From Pseudo-nitzschia pungens (lineage: Eukaryota; Bacillariophyta; Bacillariophyceae; Bacillariales; Bacillariaceae), in assembly GCA_037355855.1 (NCBI GenBank), contig CM074759.1, positions 4,154,001-4,218,000 on the forward strand: 64,000 nucleotides of DNA. The letters are read 5' to 3'. Position 1 is the first letter of the stretch, and every line of letters begins with the position of its first letter. The position numbers and the translations under genes were made by a program. A model generated the notes under the pieces. That model was not told the origin of the DNA, ran no database searches, and saw only the letters and a program-made list of their open reading frames with translations. Below are positions 10,890 to 21,105 of the stretch, piece by piece.

Positions 10890-12393
10890 ATGGACTCAAA
10901 AACGGATAGCAACGACGTCCCTGTCGAGGAAGATTACTATGTTCGCTGTTCAGCTCTCTGGCATGAGAGATGTCTACGGTACATATATCATAATCAGAAC
11001 AAATCACAAGATCAATATTGGAATCATGAATTGGGGACAGTCAGACAATAAGGAAAACAACCACCGCCAAGAGTTCGAAGCACTTGGGCGTACTGGGGAT
11101 TTGCCCAGCAGTCAAGAAAACTCGTATCGCCATCAGTTCGATACACTACTAGGACTGGGGCGTCAATTTGCGAACATGGAACTCGGAGACGCTCGGGAAG
11201 GATCATACATGCCCGGATTTATAAACCAGGATGGAGAGATAAATTACGGCGAGCAAGTGAGGGCAGCACGAGCAACACGAGTGGGTGCGTATGCCATGGT
11301 TGACAATCATCTGGTTGCAGGAGAACGTCAAAATCCCATCCCTCTCTCCTCTCCCAAACTTCCGATGGATCTCACCTTCCCCAACAAAGATCTTGCTGCA
11401 AAGTTTGAAGTAATTGCATCTAGTTTGGCGGGTTGCGAAGACCTCTCAGATGATAGCCGTGGGAAGCCCATCCGAATTCGATTTGGGACGCCGGCGGTTG
11501 TAATGGCGAAGATATGGGAGCTCATTGAGGAAGAAGGCTGTGTCAACAAAACCTATCTTAAAGGAAATTTCGTCAGTCAGAAGGCGAAGCCTGTCCACCT
11601 TCTGTACGCGCTCTTTTTTCTGAAGACGAATACACCCATTGGATGCATGGGGGTAGCCGTAAAAGAGAAAGATGCTCCTAAAGAACCAGATCAAAAGACG
11701 ATCACCAAGTGGATTTGGGTGTTTCTTGAAGCGATCTGTAGTTTGAAAAACAAAGTGATTCTTTGGGAGAATCGAAAAAAGTTCGATAGGGGAAACGATG
11801 TGTTGGTGTCCGTCGATTGTAGAGACATTCCTTTTTCACAATTGAAGGTTCCAAAAAATGATGAACAAGGGCCCAAGACAAACAAATCACTTTACTCTCC
11901 GAAAATAAATGGACCCGCTCTTCGTTATGAAGTAGGGTGGTCCATTTTAACGAATGACATAGTACACTTCGCAGGGCCCTATCTACCAGGTGATTGGAAT
12001 GATCTTACTATCTTCCAACAAGAGCTGAAGCACAAACTAGACAAAGGTGAAAGGATCGTGACAGATAAGGGGTGTATTGCAGAAGCTCCTGAAAAAGTTA
12101 TTTGTCTAGGCGCTGTAGGTGTTTGTGGCAATGCCCAACTAACCCACTGGTGCAAAAGAATTGAAGGATGATTTGAAACTGGATTTAAACGAATCAAACG
12201 ATTCCGGTGCCTCACAAGTAATTTTTGAGCCAAGGGAAGTCCGGAACAAAAAATAGTGAAGCATGAGTGGATGATGACGAGCTGTGTTGTAATCACTCAA
12301 ATTGAACAGCAATACCAAATCCAACCACTTTACGGTATAGATATGGAAGAAGACAAATTTGGGCTTGGTGAAGTTGCCAATGAGGAGGTATAG
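10890..12393 (+). pseudogene. broken DDE transposase of the IS5/Harbinger type
   Basis: A reading frame with the layout of DDE_Tnp_4-like transposases: the VSVDCRDIPF block (first Asp), AGPYLPGDWNDLTIF (a conserved Asp region), and ERIVTDKGC (second catalytic Asp). A C-terminal block with FETGFKRIKRF carries the likely Glu, and ITQIEQQYQIQPLYGID ends the protein. It starts at ATG 10890 and shifts frame near 11030 into a frame open from 10939 to 12168. In-frame TGA codons stand at 12169-12171 and 12226-12228, and homology-like sequence continues to TAG at 12391. One shift and two stops mean it is dead. I found no terminal inverted repeats, so element ends are unknown. The family call rests on motif order and memory. 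Confidence 0.65.
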
Positions 12394-12570
12394 GCAGCCA
12401 GAATATTTCTAGTTTATTCCGTACATAACTAGTAGTGTATAACGATTAACGATTGTATTATAATTGTAAATAAATGCATGACGTCTCCCTACAGTTTCTT
12501 TACCAACGTGCCTCTATACGTCTCTTTGAAGTGAGAGAGAATTCCCTCTACGAATGTGTGGCACCTTTCT

Positions 12571-13386
12571 TCAATCAAGAGAAAGTCGATGAGCATTAAG
12601 AAAAACATCCTCCTCAACCAACCAGAGGGCAAGTTTAGCCATCTGCTCCAAACAGGACCAGAATTCAGCATAGGTCATGTTCTTTCGAAAAATAGAATTT
12701 GAATAATATTCTCTTTTTCCGAATACAGAATTGTTCCAATATACTCCCCCAACAACTAAGTTGGGATCCCAACCATCGAGTGAGAACCCATTCTCATAAT
12801 ATTCATAGGACCAAAACTTGTAACAGATGATCATAGCAACACGGCCTAGATTTGCAAATTCACGTAGAGATCTTGGCGCCCAAGGGCAGTTGGTCGGATC
12901 ACGGAGAGAGACAACTTCGACTCCATGAAGACAGTTTCCAAAGTCAGCATATATGGAGTTTGAATCATCATCGTCATCATCATCATAATGACGCGGCGTG
13001 CGGAGGGTACTATTCCTTAAAATGAGTTGATAGGAATCAGGCAGATTGTGTTTCATGGACTTTGGCTCTCTTTCAATGTCGTTCACAGGGCCATCTCTAC
13101 TGAGCGCTTCAAACCGTTCCCTGAGCTGCTCTAGCTCAGGATCATTATAATCATCCTCTGAGGGACGATAGGGCGAATGGGAAAAAAGCGGCATATTGAC
13201 GAAAACAAAATCGTCGATTTCTTTCTCCATGATAGAAATTGATAGTTTCCACCCAAAAATGTTCAATGCGATGCTGAGGATTGTCGAGAGCACAAGAATC
13301 TCAACAACTGACAATGATTTCACAAAGTTGAAAAGAAGGACGGATCCAAGGAAGCGAGCAGCTGAGAAGATGTTTGCGTTGTTCAT
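12571..13386 (-). CDS. unrecognised protein with GWDP box, copy 1
   Basis: About 271 codons from the ATG at 13386 (GTG three codons upstream is unlikely to start in a eukaryote). The N-terminus has a hydrophobic stretch at about 25-50 that could be a membrane anchor. The middle is acidic with a run of Asp. The C-terminal 80 residues contain CYKFWSYEYYENG, GWDPNLVVGG and a MAKLALWLVEE helix. The same order of motifs occurs in the genes at 13928-14683 and 19588-20255, so I group them as one family. This copy is head to head with copy 2. I recognise no known domain; function unknown. Confidence is for coding status. Confidence 0.6.
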   Translation of the reverse strand: MNNANIFSAARFLGSVLLFNFVKSLSVVEILVLSTILSIALNIFGWKLSISIMEKEIDDFVFVNMPLFSHSPYRPSEDDYNDPELEQLRERFEALSRDGPVNDIEREPKSMKHNLPDSYQLILRNSTLRTPRHYDDDDDDDSNSIYADFGNCLHGVEVVSLRDPTNCPWAPRSLREFANLGRVAMIICYKFWSYEYYENGFSLDGWDPNLVVGGVYWNNSVFGKREYYSNSIFRKNMTYAEFWSCLEQMAKLALWLVEEDVFLNAHRLSLD

Positions 13387-13455
13387 ATCATCCACCGTAT
13401 TTTATGCCATAGATGTTTGCGTTGTTCATATCATCCACCGTATTTTATGCCATAG
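13371..13455. repeat. tandem duplication of about 43 bp at a gene start
   Basis: Two nearly identical units ending in GTATTTTATGCCATAG lie across the 5' end of the minus-strand GWDP gene. The start-codon context is thus duplicated; only the copy nearer the gene leads into the long frame. Confidence 0.85.
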
Positions 13456-13520
13456 GTAGTAGTCGCTTATCAGATGCCAACCTGCCATTGACTCATTCAG
13501 TGATGCATCGCCAACATTGT

Positions 13521-13668
13521 GTTGTTTCTTCCGGTTGCTGTTTTAGATCTCTCTCCAATCAGCGATACAAATGCTATCTCTAGCCAACGTGCGTTGTTTC
13601 TTCCGGTTGCTGTTTTTTTTTAGATCTCCTCCAATCAGCGATACAAATGTTACTCTAGCCAACGTTTT
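13521..13668. repeat. two diverged copies of a 75-bp unit
   Basis: The block from GTTGTTTCTTCCGGTTGCTG to ACTCTAGCCAACG is present twice in a row with small indels. It lies in the shared upstream region of the two divergent GWDP genes. Confidence 0.8.
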
Positions 13669-13927
13669 GTCGCCAACCAGCATGAAATATGTGGATCCAT
13701 ACTTAGTGCGCTGCCCCTAATATTCGGTGTTGCCTCCATCAAGTATTTGGCAGTCCAGAGGTGCTTGGCAACAAAATTTCGATGAAATATATGTGGTTCG
13801 ATACAGTGCAGAGGGCCAGGAGATTTAAATCGCATGAAAGCCTTATCATCCTCACTTCAGATTGGTGATCGATAGAATTGAACGCACCTGTTCCGCGCAT
13901 AAAAAGGACTTTTCAACCTAGAAAACC

Positions 13928-14683
13928 ATGAATATTCAAATCCAAGAGGCACTTGCTGCACTTCGTAATGCATCCAACCACAACAATGGAGAGCACGATG
14001 ATCGAGTCCTATGGCTGGAACTGAAGCCTGCTACTCAACCTTCTCAGGATAACAATGCCGGATTCAGGAATTATTGTTCGTCACTGCACCAATACAAACC
14101 ATCTCAAGGAAGTCTGGATGACTACATCCCTGTGGTCGGATTGGTGTTGGGAGCTGAAAAGAATAGTAGCCCGCTTGCGGAATACTTGCTGGAACCTGCG
14201 ATCAATCAAATCATCTGTTACCACTACTATCGGTTCATCGAAACCTCCGGTATTCAAGGTTGGACACCCTGCAGACCCGGCAGTGACCTTCATCATCAGG
14301 AATACGGCTTTCTCAAGATTCTTGGCTCTCCATCTTCAAGATGGTTTTGTCTTGTTTGTGATCAGATGGCAGATCTGGCCGGCCGTATGGTCGGTGGGTG
14401 TGTTCGCCTTTCTCCACCAACATCTCCACCTGCACCTCCATCTCCACCTGATGATGGGTCTGCGGTACCAGTGCCGGAACCAGTGCCGGAACCGGAACCA
14501 GTGCCGGAACCGGAACCAGTGCCGGAACTGGAACCAGTGCACGGCAGGCCCACGGAACGAGAGCCAGATCGTTGGATGGTCCATGAGGCCGAGTCGGAGG
14601 CCGAGTTTGAGGCCAAGTCGGAGGCCGAGGAACCTTTTCCATCTGATTGCACGCCTTGTGGGCCTTATCATCTTTCATGTTGA
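13928..14683 (+). CDS. unrecognised protein with GW(D/T)P box, copy 2
   Basis: A 251-residue protein. A CATAAAAAGG box lies 25-30 bp ahead of the ATG and could be a TATA element. Residues about 100-160 hold the family motifs: ICYHYYRFIE, GWTPCRPGS, and CDQMADLAGRMVGG. After that come a Pro-rich run, tandem VPEPEP repeats (14466-14540) and an acidic Glu/Ala-rich tail, so the C-terminus is probably disordered. It is divergent from copy 1 with about 540 bp between them. No known domain recognised. The frame is intact and the start looks sound. Confidence 0.6.
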   Translation: MNIQIQEALAALRNASNHNNGEHDDRVLWLELKPATQPSQDNNAGFRNYCSSLHQYKPSQGSLDDYIPVVGLVLGAEKNSSPLAEYLLEPAINQIICYHYYRFIETSGIQGWTPCRPGSDLHHQEYGFLKILGSPSSRWFCLVCDQMADLAGRMVGGCVRLSPPTSPPAPPSPPDDGSAVPVPEPVPEPEPVPEPEPVPELEPVHGRPTEREPDRWMVHEAESEAEFEAKSEAEEPFPSDCTPCGPYHLSC

Positions 14684-15696
14684 TTCAAGACATGAAAGAC
14701 GGAGAGAACCAGGGATAATGTGATGACCCCTGAAAACGCACGTACCAACCCAAAAGAACCACACAAAAAATGTTGTTCAACGTCAATTAGAATGAATTGA
14801 CTAGATCAATCAACTGTAAAAAACAACTAAGTACAGTACCAGTATGAGTACAATAGTAGATGTACCCGTACTGGTTGCACTACAGTGCTTTCTCGTAAAA
14901 TAAAAACATACGTAGGGTTAGAGGTTAGTAAGTTTTACGGTTTTTACGAAGTAAAAAAAATGAACTATTTCTAGTAGAAACACGTACTCGTACAATGTTA
15001 CGCAAAGTCAACCATCAAAAACTCAATTAAGGTTAATTACTTGTACAAGGTTATTTTTTGATTCCACATGACTTGGTTGTTTTTTATGTGACTTTTGTGT
15101 TTTTTTTTCCCCGTGTATCAGATCCCACATAACTTGGTTGTTTTTTATGTGACTTTTGTGCTTTTTTTATCACGGTGATACACGGGTCATAACTATGACC
15201 CAAATGCCCTTGCACACATTTTTCTGGTATGATTCTACGTATTTTCAAATATTAGGAACACACAAGAACGGAGGGAGTAAGAGGTTATCCATTAGGCTCT
15301 CAATTTGTGCGTAAATAACCGTTGAGGTCGCAGTTGCGGTGGTGGTTGCGGCGGCTGTTGCGGCTTCCTCACAAACTGTTCACCGTGGATACATAAGCAC
15401 ATCATCGTGGGTAATCTTACTGTGTGATGATGAGCACTCCCTCCATGGTTTCCATCGTGGATAAAAACGGAGCTTGCTTTGTCTTCATGGTTTCTTTCAT
15501 CGTGGATAAAAGCAGGGCTTGCCTTGTCTTCATGATTTCTATCTCTTAAACAAACGGGAATGATTTTTCTCTCTCTTTATTTTGCAATCATCGTGAAAAT
15601 GACACTGTGTTGTAAACTAGAGAGGTCCCTCTCTGACCATGGAGCACAATTTCACTGCAAGGCAAAATCTGTCCAAAACTTCATAATTCAAGGATC
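14684..15696. other. intergenic stretch with direct repeats and a MITE-like end
   Basis: I see no gene. A block of about 45 bp containing CACATGACTTGGTTGTTTTT is present twice (about 15060-15105 and 15120-15168). At 15251-15278 a sequence ending AGAACGGAGGGAGTA looks like one end of a Stowaway-type MITE related to the one at 1404-1997; no partner end was found. Blocks around TTCATCGTGGATAAAA repeat near 15450-15510. Confidence 0.45.
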
Positions 15697-18427
15697 ATGA
15701 GCGATAACACGGATAGACTTGTTGACTTGTTCAACATTGTTGTGTACGGTCGAGAACACCACTGGACTTCTGTTCACACGTTGTGTGGAGGAGCCGATTA
15801 TTCTAGAGGAAGAACTATAGAGGCAGCCGAAGAGACATACAACTACTTGACTAGCACTGTACAAGGTATGAACGAGGACCACAGCATTTTTTTTAAATTA
15901 CGGTTCAAAAACGCTGATATTGAGACAATTGAAGTGTGCGCTCAAGCGCGCAAGAATTAGATTTGCATTGGGGAATTTTGACGATGATCTCCATGAAAAG
16001 GCGACCCTTCCAGAAGGTGTTGGAACGGGCAGCAATGGAGACTCTAGCAAAGACGCGACCTGCAATGGAGACTCTAGCAATGCCTCCATGACAGAAGCTG
16101 AAGACGCGACCCCTCCAATAGGTGCTGGGACGGGCAGCAATGGAGACTCTAGCAAAGACGCGACCCGCAATGGAGACTCTAGCAATGCCTCCATGACAGA
16201 AGCTGAACACGTGACTCGCTGGTGGATTGCTCAAAAATTTGTCTCGGTTCTTTCTCAGCTTTCTTGGCTGCATGCTCGTCGTGATGGTGTCAAGCGGGTG
16301 ACAAATGGACGACTCGACAAATCCGGCGATGCCACCGGCCAGCAGGGTGTGACCCAGGGGTCTCCAGCCAAGTCCAATGGAGAGAATGCCACTGGCTCAG
16401 GTGATGATATTGACAGTAAGATGCCTGCAATTGATCACAACAGCGGTGATGCCACCGGCCAGCAGGGTGTGACCCAGGGGTCTCCAGCCAAGTCCGATGG
16501 AGAGAATGCCACTGGCTCAGGTGATGATATTCAGAAGGCCAAAGAACAGGTGTTTTCGACAGGTCACAAGCGGCTGCAAGAGGACCGTAAAAAGGCAAGA
16601 CAAAGAACTCCTAAGAAATCGAAGTCTCCTCCGCGGTCTCCCTCACGCGCTACTCCTGGCAAGCCTCTGAAAGCATCTAATCATCAACCAAATAGGATCG
16701 GGAAATGCAGGTGCAACACAAAAAGACCCACGAGCCGACCTTTTGGGTTCCATCAAAGGAAGACAATTGTCCACCATGAGTACGCCTTCTTCCAGGGCAA
16801 GTCTGCTAAGTTCAATCAAAGAACGCCAATCTCCTTTGGAGAGTCCCGATCCCAGAGCTAACCTCTTGAGTTCCATCCAACAGCGGAAAACGCCCTCTGA
16901 AAATGACAGGGCAGGAACATTATGGAAAAATTTTTTTTGAGAAAATTTCCATATTCATGCGCGTTTCGCGCCATAAAAGTTTTTAACTGCTGTTTTTTGT
17001 TGTATATCCCTTTAACGGTAGAGTGTCCTCAACAATTGTCCTCAAAACTGTCCTCAACGACTGTCCTCAAAACGTGTCCTCAACGATTTTGTCCTCAACA
17101 GCTTGTCCTCAACCATTTTGTCCTCAACCATTTTGTCCTCAACGTTTTGTCCTCAACGTTTTGTCCTCAGCCTCTATGACTTCAACGTTGAGGTTGAGGA
17201 CAAAACGTTGAGGACATAATTGTTGAGGACAAAATGGTTGAGGACAAGCTGTTGAGGACAAAATCGTTGAGGACATGTTTTGAGGACAGTCGTTGAGGAC
17301 CAAGATTTCCGTTTAAAACCGTTAAATTATGGTCGCTCAGTATAATTAAAATTATAGTTAGTGACCCTGAGATTTTTGAGAATAGTTGGCGCATACAATG
17401 CGCGTGAATATGGAAATTTTCCAAAAAAACTTTTTTCCATAACGTTCCAGGTCTGGTGAATTCCATCAAACATCGCCAACCATCTTCGGGAAGCGATGAT
17501 CCTTCTGCGTCGAGAGCAGGTCTTTTGGATGCAATCAAGGAGCGCAAGCCGCCCCCCGCAAATGACAGGTTGAGTTTGTTGAGTTCAATCAAGGCACGCA
17601 AACCGGAAACGGAAAATGCAATCACTTCGTCAAACAGAACCAACAATGCCATGAGTCCCAACGGTAAGATGCCTGCAATTGATCACAACAGCGGTGATCA
17701 CGCAACTAACGGAAGCAAAAATAACGACGATAACGACTACAGCAACACGTCTGTGATTTCACGTACCAATTCTATCAATACCCAAAACAACTTCTCAGGA
17801 TCTACAACCGAGAAAGTGGACGCTACTGTGACTCCCTCTCCTGTTTCTACCAGGGCGCAAATCACCGACTTCAACGTCTCAGGATCAACAACCAGCGAAG
17901 ACGAAATGCCTGATCCTGCCCAAGTTACTACCGAGGAGCAAAGCAAGGTCTCAACCAGCAAAGAAAAAACAGTTACTACTGAAGAAAAAAGGCCCGTGAT
18001 TGCTGCTCCTGCGAATGCGGCTTTCTCCCCCATTACTACCCAGGAGCAAAGCAACCGCGACAACTTTTTTGCGTCTAGCCCTGAAGAGGATTTTGATGAG
18101 GATTCCGTTGGCCGTGTTGCAGAAAAAAAGGCCGAAAGCAAGAACGTTACAGCTCTAACCTGTGGAGACGAACCAGCAAAAGCTGCTACCAGCAAGAAAC
18201 GGGTCGCACCCACCTTAGAACAGACCAATGCCAACCAGGAAATTGAAACAGAGAGCAATGGCAATGAAGAATCAATGGGCGATGACGATGACAAGAAAAC
18301 GAAGTCCAATGGACAATCTAGACTTTTTGATCCGCCGAAGAATGTGCATAGCCCAAAGGACAAAACAGCACATAGAAAGCTTGGCCATTGTCTCATAGCG
18401 ACAAAATATCTACAGGCATGCTCTTGA
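15697..18427 (+). pseudogene. broken gene with six WH2-like repeats
   Basis: Coding-like sequence runs over three frames: frame 1 at 15697-15930, frame 2 at about 15930-16680, frame 3 to 16914, then, after a 533-bp MITE, frame 2 from 17449 to the TGA at 18425. The key feature is six copies of an RAxLLxSIKxRxxP motif, near 16725, 16792, 16852, 17449, 17508 and 17566. This matches the helix and LLxxI core of actin-binding WH2 domains, though the LKKT-like tail is not clear. Upstream are two internal duplications rich in Gly/Ser/Asn/Asp (near 16018-16200 and 16320-16530), and downstream a Ser/Thr/Glu-rich region. An actin-nucleation or scaffold role is inferred. Two frameshifts plus the MITE suggest a pseudogene; assembly errors could explain the shifts but not the MITE. 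Confidence 0.5.
16915..17447. mobile_element. MITE with CAG duplication, inside the WH2-repeat gene
   Basis: A 533-bp element flanked by CAG (16912-16914 and 17448-17450). Ends are GAACATTATGGAAAA and its reverse complement with one mismatch. The inside is two opposed arrays of a TGTCCTCAAC-type word, so the whole would fold into a giant hairpin. A second copy sits at 21805-22343. Removing the element and one CAG joins the flanking frames at an Ala-Gly-Leu sequence in the middle of a WH2-like motif. A 3-bp CAG duplication fits the CWG preference known for some PIF/Harbinger elements. Confidence 0.85.
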
Positions 18428-18508
18428 GCGAAGGAGGGTTGTCCAAAGCTATCGCATTTTCTGTTGAGCATCGATAACTTGAGACAGGAGTCTCAAAACA
18501 AGAAGGGG

Positions 18509-19000
18509 ATGCGAGCTGGACTGAAAAATCCAAATTTTGCTGTTTTAGTACCAGATGGGGAATTTGACGTTGAGGCATTTTGTGACAGTATGAAGAAGCT
18601 GGTTGATGCATTGCAAAATCCGAGGCGTATTCCGGAGGACATGCGTTTATGTTTCAGAAACACCGATGGAATTGAGAAAGATAGTAAAGATCCACGTGTT
18701 TGTGTGAATGGATCCAACTTCTTGGTCACGAACGATTTGCATGAGTACCAAAAGTACCTATGCGGTACCAGAAGAAGCAACGTTGTGAAGGATTTTGTGG
18801 TTTATGACGGACAGTGTTTCGAAGCATCATACACAAGTGACAGTGAACCAATTCTGGCAAAGGATGGTACTAGGGTGCTGTCCAAGCGAGAAGTCTCCAA
18901 GCGAAAAGTCTCTACTGGTAGAGTGGAGAACAAAGCCTCAAAGAAAAGGAAGGTGCTTGCATCGTTTCGATCGCAGTATAGTTCCTTTTGGCGGTTGTGA
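18509..19000 (+). CDS. hypothetical protein or displaced 3' part of the WH2-repeat gene
   Basis: An open frame of 163 codons from ATG 18509; the frame is open further upstream to 18428. It contains an FAVLVPDGEFDVEAF segment, a helical stretch, and a Lys/Arg-rich C-terminus (SKREVSKRKVS) that could act as a nuclear signal. It is in the same frame as the last part of the WH2-repeat gene and follows its TGA by 80 bp. It may therefore be that gene's natural C-terminus cut off by a nonsense mutation. No domain recognised. Confidence 0.4.
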   Translation: MRAGLKNPNFAVLVPDGEFDVEAFCDSMKKLVDALQNPRRIPEDMRLCFRNTDGIEKDSKDPRVCVNGSNFLVTNDLHEYQKYLCGTRRSNVVKDFVVYDGQCFEASYTSDSEPILAKDGTRVLSKREVSKRKVSTGRVENKASKKRKVLASFRSQYSSFWRL

Positions 19001-19035
19001 TCGCAGTATTTACTTTTGGCGACGAAAAACTCATA
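19001..19035. other. short spacer
   Basis: A spacer between the open frame and a retrotransposon fragment. Nothing else seen. Confidence 0.3.
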
Positions 19036-19135
19036 TCAAATGGTATATATCATCTTCAACTGGTTCTCCGAACAAGCATATCTCTTTTCCATTGATACTA
19101 CTCAACTCCGAACCTATGCCTCTTCATTATTCGAT
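19036..19135 (+). mobile_element. fragment of a B-family LTR element (3' internal region)
   Basis: About 95 bp closely matching 33998-34085 of the B1 element, between its gag region and polypurine tract, including TATATCATCTTCAAC and TGATACTACTCAACT. No LTR or gag remains here. Confidence 0.75.
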
Positions 19136-19587
19136 TTTGGCGAGTATTACTCTTTCTCGCTCGTATACATACTTCAATACTACTTCATATTTATTTAAAT
19201 TAACTTGATTTATATGACCTTGAACCTTACCGTCACGGGATTTTTTGGGTGAGGAGGCCAACGAAGTGTTTGTCCAATGTCGGTTTAAACATCTTAAGAG
19301 GGAAAAATCAACGAACAATGCCGGTTTAAGAGGGAAATCCATTGTTGCTGACACCTGCCAAGCATCCCAAAAAAATAATTGAGAGAGTGTTTGAATGTGC
19401 TTTAGTAATCAAGGAGGAATCCGTTTGTAATCAAGGAGGAAACTGTTTGAACATCCAACCACCAAGATGAATACCATCGGATCGACTCAGGGTGCGTACG
19501 GCACAGTGGCACCCATGGAATAGAGTCGACCATCACAGATCAGATGGTGCGGATTGGTCATAATCAAGATATCAAACGACGTAAACC
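19136..19587. other. intergenic stretch
   Basis: AT-rich DNA with two short near-repeats (CGGTTTAAGAGGGAAA type, and ATCAAGGAGGAA). No gene seen. Confidence 0.4.
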
Positions 19588-20255
19588 ATGGAGTTTCCTG
19601 AATCCTACGATTATACTGATTTCCTTGCCCTGAAACGCAAGACAGATGCGGAAGCATTGAGACTTGGCTACATCGCAAAATTTGAGAAGATCCCAAAATC
19701 TGAAGCAATCACGGACAAATACCCACTTTTACACCAATTAAAAGCTCGGAGTCTAAGAACCTTGCCATCAATGCCATTGATAGTCCTGACAAAGTTCCAT
19801 CTGACACTATTTCGGTTGTCGGCAAGGATTCGAATGCCAGTACAAAGAGAACTCTACAAGACAAAAGCAATACACCTTCGAAGAAAATTCGCTTCATGGC
19901 ATCAACCAGTCCAAATCATAAGAAACGATCTTGCGAAAACGTTGAGATGTTCGAGCCCCATTTCAAGAGGCGTTCGACCCTCACGAGAAATGATCTAATT
20001 TCGGAGTACTACTGTCTCAAGCCGGACGCTCAGTGGGTGTGCTTCATGTATTGGACCTACGTAAAACAAAAAGGTGCATTTGGATGGGATCCGACCCTTT
20101 CTGGAAGTAACCAAGACTACATTGAGTTCATGAACATGTGTGGGCATATTCAATGGTTTCGAGGCTTCGCCGATTCGCTTGCAGGGCTTGCAATTGAGAT
20201 TTCACGTCTTCCCGACAAACTTGTTCCACCATACTCGTACGGGTACCAGTACTAA
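19588..20255 (+). pseudogene. GWDP-box family, copy 3, with a frameshift
   Basis: It starts at ATG 19588 in one frame (about 40 residues with FPESYDYTDFLALKRKT). The coding-like signal then moves to another frame between about 19705 and 19760 and stays open to the stop at 20253. The second part reads as a Ser/Lys-rich linker, then CFMYWTYVKQKG, FGWDPTLSGS and a WFRGFADSLAGLAIEI helix. These are the same motifs in the same order as in the genes at 12571-13386 and 13928-14683. No usable intron was found at the switch, so a single-base shift, true or from assembly, is likely. Function unknown. Confidence 0.55.
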
Positions 20256-20646
20256 TATTCCGCATGATCCGTGATGTGTCATAGGAACGCGCATAATCCG
20301 TGTGGATCAGAAGATAATCGTACTAGGTACATAGTGTTTCATTTCAACGCGCAAAATAAAACTACGTACAAGTACGGTAACCTTACTTACTTATACCAGT
20401 AACAATATTAGTACAATAATAGTAGTACACATAATATTATTGTCGTGGAACAACACAAAGCGTTCAAATTCGAGAAAATGAGGGTCTTTTCGAAGGGTGG
20501 TAACTTGATCACAATATTTCTACAGGGTTTCTACAGACCTGTTGTACTAGGATCCAATACGATATGCAAAAAATGCTGTGGAACGCTTTCTGGAAGCGAT
20601 TCGGTCACATGGCTTGCAAACATGAAGAAGTGGGGGCAGTTTCGCT
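20256..20646. other. intergenic stretch
   Basis: A small open frame at 20445-20648 (67 codons) shows nothing recognisable and overlaps the edge of the MITE that follows. No gene called. Confidence 0.35.
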
Positions 20647-20649
20647 AAT

Positions 20650-21072
20650 GAGTGATTCCTGGAATTACATATTGGAGTATTACATATTAGCATTCCCGGA
20701 ATAGTAGAACACATATAAAAATTGCGCACCCAACGGAAGAACTAGATTTGTCTCAACGCACGAGGCCTATTTTGGAATTTGGAATCTTGTCCAAAGAAAC
20801 AAAAATCGTCTATTAACTGCCGAACCGGGCCTCTACTTTTTTTTCTGCGCGTCGTCACATATGTTTGATTACACATGTAGGCATGCGTTGAGTGATTGAA
20901 ATTTTGGATTTTTAAATTCCATCTATTTTTATGCACGATCGTAGTCAGACAGACGGCACTACAAGGTTATATGTACGTTTGAATCAGATATACGAGTCTG
21001 GTTATTCCGGGAATGTTTTTTACCTAAGATATGAACGCCTAAAAACGTAATATGTAATTCCGGGAATCACTC
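20650..21072. mobile_element. small MITE with AAT duplication
   Basis: A 423-bp element with ends GAGTGATTCCTGGAATTACA and the matching inverted end (one mismatch), about 24 bp long. A second inverted block, GCATTCCCGGAATA, lies just inside each end. AAT flanks both sides (20647-20649 and 21073-21075). No coding sequence inside. Confidence 0.75.
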
Positions 21073-21105
21073 AATAATAATAAGACTAGTAGTCTGAATT
21101 GACTC

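Noticed and set aside
12169..12228. TGA recoding (TGA as sense codon) to explain the many in-frame TGAs
   Set aside because: Intact genes here (6786-9155, for example) use TGA as stop, and the broken frames also have shifts and insertions. CpG decay is simpler.
16915..17450. The exon MITE as a true introner (spliced intron)
   Set aside because: The right end could serve as a CAG acceptor but the left end GAACATT has no GT or GC donor. Left as a finding to test by RNA-seq.
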